The notes beneath the pieces were generated by a model. That model was not told the DNA's origin, ran no database searches, and was given only the letters and a program-made list of their open reading frames with translations. Shown here piece after piece: positions 16,136 to 22,549 of a stretch of DNA of 37,540 nucleotides. Within the stretch, counting starts at the first letter, position 1; each line of letters opens with the position of its first letter. Origin of the DNA: Alitiscatomonas aceti (GTDB taxonomy: Bacteria; Bacillota; Clostridia; Lachnospirales; Lachnospiraceae); assembly GCF_025567195.1 (NCBI RefSeq), contig NZ_JAOQJF010000033.1, positions 1 through 37,540 on the forward strand, in the 5' to 3' direction. A program made the position numbers and the translations under genes.

Positions 16136-17179
16136 ATGGAACCAATTTTAAGCGTAAAAGATCTTTCCGTATCCTTCAATGCCTTTGCAGGAAAAGTGCA
16201 TGCGGTGCGGGATGTGAATTTTGACCTGTATAAGGGCGAGACCCTGGCCATCGTGGGGGAGTCCGGTTCGGGAAAATCCGTGACTACCAAGGCGATCTTA
16301 GGGATCCTGGCCAAAAACGGCCATATCGACAGCGGCACTATTATGTACCAGGGCCAGGATATGGCGAAGTATAAGGAGGCCGATTTTTATAAGATCCGCG
16401 GAAAACGGATCTCCCTGGTATTCCAGGACCCGCTTTCGGCCTTAAATCCCATTATGAAGATCGGAAAGCAGATTACCGAGGCTCTGATCTTAAGCAAGGC
16501 CATTGAAAAGTCCAAAGCCAAGGCCCGGGCCATTGAGCTTATGGAGGCTGTGGGGATCCCCAACGCCGCCGAGCGGTACGACGCTTATCCTTTCCAGTTT
16601 TCCGGCGGTATGCGCCAGAGGATCGTCATCGCCATCGCTCTGGCCAGCAACCCGGAGATCCTGATCTGCGATGAGCCGACAACGGCACTGGATGTGACCA
16701 TCCAGGCCAGGATCCTGGAGCTGATCAACGATATGAAGCGGGAAAGGGATCTTTCGGTGATCTTCATCACCCACGATCTGGGCGTGGTGGCCAACATGGC
16801 GGACCGGGTCTGCGTGATGTATGCAGGACGCATTGTGGAAGTGGGGACCTGCGAGGATATTTTCTATCGGCCGGCCCATCCTTATACCTGGGCGCTCCTT
16901 TCGGCTATGCCGGACCTTCACACGGAGGAGACGCTGTTTGCCATTCCCGGCGCGCCGCCCAACATGCTGCATCCGCCCAAGGGCGATGCCTTTGCGGCCA
17001 GAAATAAGTATGCCATGAAGATCGATTTTGAAAAGGAGCCGCCGTATTTTAAGATCTCTGATACCCATTATGCCGCCACCTGGCTGCTCCATCCCGACGC
17101 GCCAAAGGTGGAGATGCCGGATATCTTAAAGCACAGAATCGCCAGGATGAAGGAGGAGGCAGGATATGAAATCGGATAA
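16136..17179 (+). CDS. Peptide ABC transporter ATP-binding protein, OppD/DppD type
   Basis: This 347-residue cytoplasmic ATPase carries Walker A GESGSGKS (41-48), the signature FSGGMRQRI, Walker B LICDEPTTALD and a switch histidine in FITHDLG. The C-terminal extension (HPYTWALLSAMPDLH onward) is the oligopeptide-transporter domain. In relatives that extension binds an iron-sulfur cluster through cysteines, which are absent here. It lies 17 nt after the permease with AAAGGAGAG, and overlaps the next gene by 14 bp. Confidence 0.92.
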   Translation: MEPILSVKDLSVSFNAFAGKVHAVRDVNFDLYKGETLAIVGESGSGKSVTTKAILGILAKNGHIDSGTIMYQGQDMAKYKEADFYKIRGKRISLVFQDPLSALNPIMKIGKQITEALILSKAIEKSKAKARAIELMEAVGIPNAAERYDAYPFQFSGGMRQRIVIAIALASNPEILICDEPTTALDVTIQARILELINDMKRERDLSVIFITHDLGVVANMADRVCVMYAGRIVEVGTCEDIFYRPAHPYTWALLSAMPDLHTEETLFAIPGAPPNMLHPPKGDAFAARNKYAMKIDFEKEPPYFKISDTHYAATWLLHPDAPKVEMPDILKHRIARMKEEAGYEIG

Positions 17180-18128
17180 CAGGAAGGAACGTGACCATAT
17201 CCTGGATGTGGATCACTTAAGTATGCACTTTACCACGAAAAAACGTGGAAAAACCTCGGTGGTGAAGGCTGTGGACGATGTTTCCTTTTATGTGGAGCGG
17301 GGAGAGACCTTCGGGCTGGTGGGGGAATCCGGCTGCGGAAAGACCACCACAGGCCGCACCATCATCCGTCTGTATGATCCCACCAGCGGGACCGTGGCCT
17401 TTGACGGAAAAGAGATCAGCGGGAAGATGGATAAGAGCCTGAGAAAGTATATCACCGACAACATTGCCATGATCTTCCAGGATCCCATTGCCTCTTTAAA
17501 CCCCAGAATGACAGTCCAGGAGATCATTGCCGAGGGCTTAAAGATCCGCGGGGTAAAGGATCCGGAGGAGTTGCATCGGCAGGTGGTGGCCATGCTGGAG
17601 CACGTGGGGCTTCAGGCGGAGCATGCCTCCCGGTACCCTCACGAATTCTCCGGCGGCCAGAGGCAGAGGATCGGCATTGCCAGGGCGCTGATCGTGAAGC
17701 CTCAGATGGTGATCGCCGATGAGCCTGTGTCGGCCCTGGACGTTTCGGTCCAGGCCCAGGTCATCAATCTGTTAAACAAGCTGAAGGAGGAGATGGGGCT
17801 GACCATTCTTTTCATTGCCCATAACCTGTCGGTGGTCAAGTACTTTTCTGACCGGATCGGCGTGATGTATTATGGAAAGCTGGTGGAGATGGCGGATTCC
17901 GACGAATTATTTAAGAATCCCATGCATCCGTACACCCGGGCCCTGCTTTCTGCCATCCCGGAGCCGGATCCCATCAATGAAAAAAAGCGGAAGAAGATCC
18001 ATTATGATCCGGAAATGCACCGGTATGGGGATGGGAACCAGCCTTCTTACCATGAGATCGCTCCCGGGCATACGGTGTACTGTTCAGATGAGGAATTTGA
18101 GGAGATAAAGAAGCAGTGGAAGGCGTAG
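17166..18128 (+). CDS. Peptide ABC transporter ATP-binding protein, OppF/DppF type
   Basis: The 320-residue partner ATPase has Walker A GESGCGKT, the signature FSGGQRQRIGIARAL, Walker B VIADEPVSALD and the switch histidine in FIAHNLS. The C-terminal HPYTRALLSAIPEPDP segment is typical of OppF. It heterodimerises with the preceding ATPase to drive the permeases. It is last in the operon and is followed by a strong terminator. Confidence 0.92.
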   Translation: MKSDNRKERDHILDVDHLSMHFTTKKRGKTSVVKAVDDVSFYVERGETFGLVGESGCGKTTTGRTIIRLYDPTSGTVAFDGKEISGKMDKSLRKYITDNIAMIFQDPIASLNPRMTVQEIIAEGLKIRGVKDPEELHRQVVAMLEHVGLQAEHASRYPHEFSGGQRQRIGIARALIVKPQMVIADEPVSALDVSVQAQVINLLNKLKEEMGLTILFIAHNLSVVKYFSDRIGVMYYGKLVEMADSDELFKNPMHPYTRALLSAIPEPDPINEKKRKKIHYDPEMHRYGDGNQPSYHEIAPGHTVYCSDEEFEEIKKQWKA

Positions 18129-18150
18129 GGAAGTAGAAATAAGAAATGGA

Positions 18151-18196
18151 AGATGCTGCAAAGGGCAGGCTTTATATTCCCTTTGCAGCATCTTTT
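18151..18196 (+). terminator. Terminator of the peptide transporter operon
   Basis: AGATGCTGCAAAGGG (18151-18165) pairs perfectly over 15 bp with CCCTTTGCAGCATCT (18179-18193), followed by TTTA. Confidence 0.9.
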
Positions 18197-18226
18197 ATGC
18201 CATAGGAAAGTGCCGTCCTACGACAT
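18195..18226. repeat. Imperfect inverted repeat before the toxin loci
   Basis: TTATGCCATAGGA and TCCTACGACATAA flank a short spacer and form an imperfect hairpin. There is no clear T-run. It may be a remnant of a small repeated element or a secondary terminator. The rest of 18227-18276 shows nothing recognisable. Confidence 0.3.
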
Positions 18227-18286
18227 AAAAAACGCTCCGCGGGGATCGCCATGCGGTGGAAGGGAATTATAAAACAAAAATAAAGA

Positions 18287-18315
18287 TTGTCATCCAGATA
18301 TCGCTATTATATAAT
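18287..18315 (+). promoter_or_regulatory. Toxin mRNA promoter, copy 1
   Basis: TTGTCA (18287-18292) lies 17 bp from TATAAT (18310-18315). Transcription should start near 18322, giving a leader of about 92 nt before the toxin ATG. Confidence 0.8.
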
Positions 18316-18323
18316 ACCAATAT

Positions 18324-18355
18324 GGGAAACCACAGAGCCAGGGCGGCTTACCCTC
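18324..18355 (+). promoter_or_regulatory. Toxin mRNA 5' element, complementary to its 3' end
   Basis: GCGGCTTACCCTC (18343-18355) is the exact reverse complement of 18560-18572 at the mRNA 3' end. The flanking GGGAAA and CCACAGA stretches also pair with the terminator region (to 18587). This allows a 5'-3' fold-back of the toxin mRNA, as in hok-type systems. The same sequence forms the 5' end of the antisense RNA. Confidence 0.7.
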
Positions 18356-18413
18356 TGATGATTCGGAGGGCCTATAACCCCTCCAGACCAAAGAGGAAAG
18401 GAGGGCGTTGCTT

Positions 18414-18506
18414 ATGTATATTACATATTCTGATATGGTTCAGACGGGAATATTCATATGCGCCCTTGTGGGACTGTGCTATACAGTCTTTAAGGGAAAA
18501 AAGTAG
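18414..18506 (+). CDS. Small membrane toxin, holin-like type I toxin, copy 1
   Basis: The 30-residue peptide begins MYITYSDMVQTG, has one hydrophobic helix (about 13-26, IFICALVGLCYTVF) and ends in KGKK. This is the pattern of putative holin-like type I toxins of Firmicutes, which insert in the membrane and depolarise it when over-produced. GGAGGG lies 8 nt before the ATG. An upstream CCCCTCC (18379-18385) can pair with that ribosome site, so translation may be blocked in the full-length mRNA. The 3' end of the gene overlaps the antisense RNA terminator. Family membership is from pattern; toxicity is inferred. Confidence 0.75.
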   Translation: MYITYSDMVQTGIFICALVGLCYTVFKGKK

Positions 18507-18594
18507 CCGCCAACTACCGCAAATAGTTGACGGCTGAAAGATACAGCTGCTAACTGTCTGAGGGTAAGCCGCTTCTGTGGCTTTCCCTTTTTCT
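18497..18594 (-). ncRNA. Antisense antitoxin RNA, copy 1
   Basis: On the minus strand a promoter at 18601-18628 would start an RNA near 18594. It would end at a terminator formed by 18505-18516 pairing with 18524-18535, followed by six T (18497-18502). The RNA of about 98 nt is fully complementary to the last codons and 3' untranslated part of the toxin mRNA. It consists of a 5' hairpin, a linker and the terminator hairpin, the standard shape of convergent type I antitoxins. Confidence 0.7.
18562..18592 (+). terminator. Toxin mRNA terminator, copy 1
   Basis: GGGTAAGCCGC pairs with GTGGCTTTCCC around a TTCT loop, followed by TTTTTCT. On the other strand the same stem is the 5' hairpin of the antisense RNA. 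Confidence 0.8.
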
Positions 18595-18600
18595 ATATTT

Positions 18601-18628
18601 AGTATATCATATCTGAAAGAAATTACAA
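18601..18628 (-). promoter_or_regulatory. Antitoxin RNA promoter, copy 1
   Basis: On the minus strand, TTGTAA (18623-18628) lies 16 bp from TATACT (18601-18606), which carries the extended -10 TGATATACT. Confidence 0.65.
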
Positions 18629-18657
18629 GTATCAGATATCGCGGATAAAAATAAAGA

Positions 18658-18686
18658 TTGTCATCCAGATATCGCTATTATATAAT
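18658..18686 (+). promoter_or_regulatory. Toxin mRNA promoter, copy 2
   Basis: TTGTCA (18658-18663) and TATAAT (18681-18686) are 17 bp apart, identical to copy 1. Confidence 0.8.
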
Positions 18687-18784
18687 ATCAATATGGGAAA
18701 CCACAGAGCTAGGGCGGCTTACCCTCTGATGATTCGGAGGGCCTATAACCCCTCCGGACCAAAGAGGAAAGGAGGGCGTTGCTT

Positions 18785-18877
18785 ATGTATATTACATATT
18801 CTGATATGATTCAGACGGGAATATTCATATGCGCCCTTGTGGGACTGTGCTATACAGTCTTTAAGGGAAAAAAGTAG
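18785..18877 (+). CDS. Small membrane toxin, holin-like type I toxin, copy 2
   Basis: This 30-residue peptide is identical to copy 1 except for isoleucine in place of valine at position 9. It shares the same ribosome site (GGAGGG) and the same upstream CCCCTCC that could mask it (18750-18756). It has one membrane helix with basic C-terminal KGKK. Conservation of the peptide, while the antisense region next to it has changed, argues that the protein is under selection or that the duplication is recent with unequal change. Confidence 0.75.
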   Translation: MYITYSDMIQTGIFICALVGLCYTVFKGKK

Positions 18878-18964
18878 CCGCCACATCTCGCACATGTGAC
18901 GGCCGCCCGTTAGGGTAGTAATTCATTGTTCGGGGTAAGCCGCTTCTGTGGCTTTCCCTTTTCT
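18868..18964 (-). ncRNA. Antisense antitoxin RNA, copy 2
   Basis: A promoter at 18971-18998 (minus strand) would start an RNA near 18964. Its terminator pairs 18877-18886 with 18894-18903 and has a T-run at 18868-18873. Compared with copy 1, the stem bases are changed on both sides (CACAT/ATGTG for CAACTA/TAGTTG) and the linker is largely different. The single C-A mismatch is kept in the same place. Confidence 0.7.
18933..18963 (+). terminator. Toxin mRNA terminator, copy 2
   Basis: GGGTAAGCCGC (18933-18943) pairs with GTGGCTTTCCC, followed by TTTTCT. The first arm is also complementary to 18714-18724 in the toxin leader. Confidence 0.8.
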
Positions 18965-18970
18965 ACATTT

Positions 18971-18998
18971 AGTATATCATATCTGAAGGAAATTACAA
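18971..18998 (-). promoter_or_regulatory. Antitoxin RNA promoter, copy 2
   Basis: On the minus strand, TTGTAA (18993-18998) and TATACT (18971-18976) are 16 bp apart, with the extended -10 TG. It begins only 17 bp past the stop of the M20 gene on the same strand. Confidence 0.65.
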
Positions 18999-19014
18999 GT
19001 ATCAGACCTCCGTT

Positions 19015-20193
19015 TTATTCCCCATCCTGTTTTGTGAGCTTTAAGTACAGAGCCAGCTCCATTTCCAGGGCAATGGCCAGTCCGCGCTCATCCAGCTGGA
19101 AGCTGCAGTTGTGATGGGGGCTGGAGGTGATGGGACGGTCCGGATCGGCCATACCCACATGGAAGTATGCGCCGGGCTTTTCCATCAGGAAGTAGGCGAA
19201 GTCCTCCCCGCCCAGGGAACCGGATTCCTCCACCGGTGTGTACCCCATGGTATCTGCCGCATCTGCGATCATATCTGCGTATTCCGGCGTATTGATGGTG
19301 GCCGGGTATCCCAGGGTAGTGGTCACGTCGCAGGTCATTCCGTGGGCCTCGCAGATGCCGTGGCTGATGGAATCAATGTGGCCGAAGATCTGCTGGATCA
19401 GGTCATTGTCCTGGGTACGGATGTTGCCGCCCAGGGTAACGGTATCTGTGATGATATTGGGGTACTGGCCGCCGTTTATGTAGGAGACGGTGAATACTCC
19501 GGTATCTGCGGGGGCCTTCTTTTCTGCCAGGATCTGGTTTAAGGCAGAGGCCAGGAGACAGGCCACAGGAACCGGGTTTTTCGCGTTGTGGGGAGAGCTT
19601 CCGTGTCCTCCCTTGCCGTGGATAGCTACTTCATAAATACCGATGGCCGCGGAGCTGGAGCTGTGGCTTAAGGTGATGGTCCCCAGGGGATGGTTGGAGG
19701 AGCTGTGCATTCCGAATACCATGTCCACGCCGTCTAAGGCATGATCTGCGCAGAGGGCCTTTGCTCCGCCGGGAAGCTTTTCCTCCGCTGCCTGGAAGAT
19801 GAATTTTACAGTTCCTTTTACCAGATCCGGATGCTCAGATAAGATCCGGGCCAATACTAAGAGACAGGCGGCATGGGTGTCATGGCCGCAGGCGTGCATG
19901 ATGCCGGGCGTTTTGGATTTATAGGGGAGATCGTTGTTTTCTTCCACAGGAAGAGCGTCGATATCTGCCCGGAAGGCGATGCAGGGACCAGCCTCCCGGC
20001 CCTTTAGGATTCCCACCGTGCTGGTGCCGGTGATCCCGTCCTGGAGGGCAATCCCCATGGAGCCAAGGGCCTTGCGGATGTACTCTGCGGTCCTGTATTC
20101 CTCAAAGGAAAGCTCCGGGTTCTCATGGAGATGGTGGCGGATCTCTTTTAACGGTTCTTCATAGGAGTGGACCAGGTCTTTGACAAATTGTTT
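19015..20193 (-). CDS. M20 family amidohydrolase (hippurate / N-acyl amino acid type)
   Basis: This roughly 393-residue metal-dependent enzyme cleaves acyl or amino acid groups from N-acyl amino acids. Metal ligands are visible: C103 and H105 in HACGHDTHAA, E138-E139 in FQAAEEKLPGGA, H in GMHSSSNHPLG, and H near the C-terminus in GSLGGEDFAYF and its surroundings. The dimerisation (lid) domain contains HGKGGHGSSPHNAKNP. The ATG lies at about 20196 after AAAGGAA. No terminator separates it from the antitoxin RNA downstream on the same strand. It may process acylated peptides or amino acids taken up by the nearby transporter; that link is inference. Confidence 0.9.
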   Translation of the reverse strand, partial: KQFVKDLVHSYEEPLKEIRHHLHENPELSFEEYRTAEYIRKALGSMGIALQDGITGTSTVGILKGREAGPCIAFRADIDALPVEENNDLPYKSKTPGIMHACGHDTHAACLLVLARILSEHPDLVKGTVKFIFQAAEEKLPGGAKALCADHALDGVDMVFGMHSSSNHPLGTITLSHSSSSAAIGIYEVAIHGKGGHGSSPHNAKNPVPVACLLASALNQILAEKKAPADTGVFTVSYINGGQYPNIITDTVTLGGNIRTQDNDLIQQIFGHIDSISHGICEAHGMTCDVTTTLGYPATINTPEYADMIADAADTMGYTPVEESGSLGGEDFAYFLMEKPGAYFHVGMADPDRPITSSPHHNCSFQLDERGLAIALEMELALYLKLTKQDGE

Positions 20194-20239
20194 CATTTGT
20201 GTGTTCCTTTCTTATATTTTATGTTTTCTGATAAAATAA

Positions 20240-20268
20240 AGTATATAAAGAATTCACAGATTTTACAA
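20240..20268 (-). promoter_or_regulatory. Promoter of the M20 amidohydrolase
   Basis: On the minus strand, TTGTAA (20263-20268) lies 17 bp from TATACT (20240-20245). Confidence 0.65.
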
Positions 20269-20288
20269 TAGCGGGGAAGGAAAAAGGA

Positions 20289-20297
20289 TGATATAAT
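20289..20297 (+). promoter_or_regulatory. Extended -10 promoter of the small hypothetical gene
   Basis: TGATATAAT is a full extended -10 element. No -35 is visible at the right distance, which is acceptable for this class. The gene starts about 25 nt further on. Confidence 0.5.
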
Positions 20298-20321
20298 GAA
20301 TTTAGACAGGAGGCGGGGAAT

Positions 20322-20624
20322 ATGATCGATCTGGATGGGATGATCTCCATCCCATATTTGAAAAAAACCACGTTTACGGGAAGTGAGAAAGAAATGAATT
20401 TCATGATACGGAAGGAAGCGGGAGAGAATGGCGACGTTCTTCAGGCCGCTGCCTGGCCAGGACCCTATATTTTTTCTGTGACAGAGGATGAAAAAAAGAC
20501 GTTTCAGGAATTTTCCTTCGATAACGAGGGGATCCGGAATGCAGTGGACTGGCTGAACCGATTTTATGGAGAGAACTACGGAACGGATGAGGAAAAGGCG
20601 GATACAGAAAAAAGGCAGCTCTGA
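20322..20624 (+). CDS. Small hypothetical protein
   Basis: The 100-residue protein is acidic and soluble, with no signal peptide or membrane helix. It is predicted real because AGGAGGCGGGG precedes its ATG at good spacing and an extended -10 promoter lies just upstream. The segments MISIPYLKKTTFTGSEKEMNF and YIFSVTEDEKKTFQEFSFD suggest a compact alpha/beta fold. I recognise no family. Its end overlaps the terminator of the convergent LarE gene. Confidence 0.65.
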   Translation: MIDLDGMISIPYLKKTTFTGSEKEMNFMIRKEAGENGDVLQAAAWPGPYIFSVTEDEKKTFQEFSFDNEGIRNAVDWLNRFYGENYGTDEEKADTEKRQL

Positions 20625-20640
20625 TGGATTTCAGACTGCC
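20608..20640 (-). terminator. Terminator of the HD-LarE gene
   Basis: On the minus strand, GGCAGTCTGA and TCAGAGCTGCC pair with one bulge, followed by TTTTTT. It overlaps the 3' end of the convergent small gene. Confidence 0.75.
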
Positions 20641-20657
20641 TTTGCTGTATCTGTTTT

Positions 20658-22274
20658 TTATATGGTCACAGACCGGGCGGAAAGATCCAGGAGCACCTGG
20701 GAGAAATCTGGTTTTAAAAGCTCCAGGACCTCCAGGCGTTTTTCGGCCAGAAGGGAAAACTGGGATTCCGTAAGCTGGAGCCTGGCGTTCCAGGAATCCT
20801 GGCCTGCGGGATCCTTCCAGACGCGGACGCGGAAATCAGAGAATCCCAGCCTGGTGAGACCGGTCTCCGCCCGCTCGATCTTTTTTAGGATCTCCTGGTC
20901 TATGGAGCAGCCAGTGGGGACTCTGGTGGCAAGGCAGGCATAGGCCGGCTTGTTCCAGGTAAAGAGTCCCGCGTTCCGGGAATATTCCCGCAGGGCCTTT
21001 TTGGTGACACCGCAGACCCGCAGGGGGGAAAGGACCCGGAGCTCCCGAAGGGCCCGCATCCCGGGCCGGTCTCCGGCGTCGTCGGAGGCGTTGGTACCGT
21101 CCATGACCTCCAGGAAGCCGTCTTTTTCTGCCGCCTCCAGGATCCTTGAAAAGATGGCGTTTTTACAGTGATAGCAGCGGTCGGAGGGGTTTTCCCGGAC
21201 TGCGGACAGCTCCAGGACGTTTAAGGGGAGTATGGTCATCGGGGCTTTCAGGGAAACGGCCAGTTTTTTTGCGTCCTCCAGTTCAAAGGCCGGCTGGAAG
21301 GGGGAAGCTGCATAATAAGCCCGGACATGGCAGCCGCAGGCCCTGGCCGCGTATAGGAGATAGGCGGAGTCAGTCCCGCCGGAAAAAGCCAGAGCCATCT
21401 TCGGGTGGTCCTGGAAAAATTCCCGGAGAGCGTCGGGAATGGTCTGTCCGAAGGTCTCCATGTACAGGTCCACCGTTCCCAGAGCTTCGTGGACCAGGGC
21501 TCTGGCAGCAGGGTTCTTAAAATCCGTCCGCTCAAAGGGCTTTCTATAATACCCCTGCTCCTTTACGATCTGGATGCTTTCCCGGTAGTTTAAGTCGAAT
21601 ATAAAGCATAAAAAGCCGATCCACTGGTCCAGATGGGTCTTCCTGGCACGCCGGTCCACGGAAACATGGTCCCGGAGAGCTTCCATGACCGTTGGTGTAA
21701 TGGTTTCCCGGGATATCTCTTCCTCGGAGGCCCCCACCACATCGGTCATGTCGTCGGTGGCGAAGACGCGGAAGATGTCGCATTTATCGGCATCCCGGAT
21801 GAGGCGGCACAGCTCCAGGACCTCTCCGGCGGAGCAGCAGGGCCCGGGCGCTCCTAAGCTTTGGGCGTCATCGGAACAGGAAGAGGCTGCGGCCGTCACT
21901 GTGGGATCGATCCTCAGCCTGTTATGGTTTTCGATGGCAGTGAGGACGGCTTCCCTGTCCGTTTCAGCCAGCCGGTCCAGTACATGGTTTTCCCGCAGGA
22001 CCCGGCAGCTTAAGGATGCGTGGTCCACGCTTTTATGGTCCAGGAAGGTGTCGTACTGTTTTAACTGTTCAAAACGGCCGATATCATGAAAAAGGGCGCA
22101 TAAAAGGGCCAGCCCGGCGGTGTGGGGCGGCAGAAGGCGCTTCTGGCACAGATTTTCCATGACGGAGACAACGGCATAGGTATGGACGATCTTAAGGGCA
22201 ACACGGCCGTCTGTGTGATCATAGCGGGCCGCATAATCGTCAAAGTATTTTTTATATTCATTGAAATCGATCAT
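20658..22274 (-). CDS. larE: HD-domain / LarE sulfur transferase fusion
   Basis: One frame of 538 residues joins two proteins. Residues 1-230 are an HD-type metal phosphohydrolase (H31, H63-D64 in LFHDIGRFEQ, NHNRLR). Residues 275-538 are LarE, the ATP-dependent sacrificial sulfur transferase that thiolates the nickel-pincer nucleotide precursor. They carry the PP-loop SGGTDS (298-303), RCYHCK (366-371) and KPAYACLATR with C447, which aligns with the sulfur-donating cysteine of known LarE. Standard LarE is about 270 residues, so the HD half is an addition. larA, larB and larC are not in the window. The HD half could act on nucleotide intermediates, but that is inference. Confidence 0.85.
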   Translation of the reverse strand: MIDFNEYKKYFDDYAARYDHTDGRVALKIVHTYAVVSVMENLCQKRLLPPHTAGLALLCALFHDIGRFEQLKQYDTFLDHKSVDHASLSCRVLRENHVLDRLAETDREAVLTAIENHNRLRIDPTVTAAASSCSDDAQSLGAPGPCCSAGEVLELCRLIRDADKCDIFRVFATDDMTDVVGASEEEISRETITPTVMEALRDHVSVDRRARKTHLDQWIGFLCFIFDLNYRESIQIVKEQGYYRKPFERTDFKNPAARALVHEALGTVDLYMETFGQTIPDALREFFQDHPKMALAFSGGTDSAYLLYAARACGCHVRAYYAASPFQPAFELEDAKKLAVSLKAPMTILPLNVLELSAVRENPSDRCYHCKNAIFSRILEAAEKDGFLEVMDGTNASDDAGDRPGMRALRELRVLSPLRVCGVTKKALREYSRNAGLFTWNKPAYACLATRVPTGCSIDQEILKKIERAETGLTRLGFSDFRVRVWKDPAGQDSWNARLQLTESQFSLLAEKRLEVLELLKPDFSQVLLDLSARSVTI

Positions 22275-22451
22275 TGGCAGGAAATTCCTTTCTTGGGGGA
22301 TCCGTATCCCTCCGGGAGAATGAAGCGCCGGCTTTTGGCGGCGATCGGATCTGTTTGTAACGCATTATATCATGACCGGTCTGGTTTCACAATACGGGGC
22401 CTGGCGGACTTTCTGGTGATTTTCACGTTTGGATTTTCTGAAAGGAAACCC

Positions 22452-22481
22452 TTGGAAGAATCCGGCCCAGAGTGCTATAAT
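22452..22481 (+). promoter_or_regulatory. Promoter of the MATE gene at 22550
   Basis: TTGGAA (22452-22457) lies 18 bp from TATAAT (22476-22481). Apart from this promoter and the following hairpin, 22275-22549 holds no gene. Confidence 0.65.
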
Positions 22482-22494
22482 AAAACTGTCAGGC

Positions 22495-22523
22495 TTCTGG
22501 CCAGGCTCTGGCATCGGCCAGAA
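22495..22523 (+). other. Leader hairpin before the MATE gene
   Basis: TTCTGGCC (22495-22502) pairs perfectly with GGCCAGAA (22516-22523) in the 5' untranslated region. An A-run follows, not a T-run, so it is not a terminator on this strand. It could modulate translation of the weakly ribosome-bound start. Confidence 0.45.
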
Positions 22524-22549
22524 AAAACAGATAGAAAGAGTGGAAAACC

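Larger units (their letters stand above)
18277..19006. repeat. Tandem duplication of a 360-bp type I toxin-antitoxin unit
   Basis: Copy 1 (18277-18636) and copy 2 (18647-19006) have equal length and are in direct orientation, 10 bp apart. Promoter, leader, toxin gene and flanking ends are nearly identical. The differences are concentrated in the antisense hairpin and linker (18511-18560 against 18881-18932). Confidence 0.88.

Noticed and set aside
18256..18537. 93-codon frame across the toxin region
   Set aside because: It has no ribosome site, crosses the promoter and leader of copy 1, and is not kept in copy 2. The 30-residue frame with GGAGGG is the credible one.
18277..19006. CRISPR-like or IS repeat
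   Set aside because: There are only two 360-bp units, with no short regular repeats and spacers and no transposase. Promoters, coding frame and terminators explain the content.
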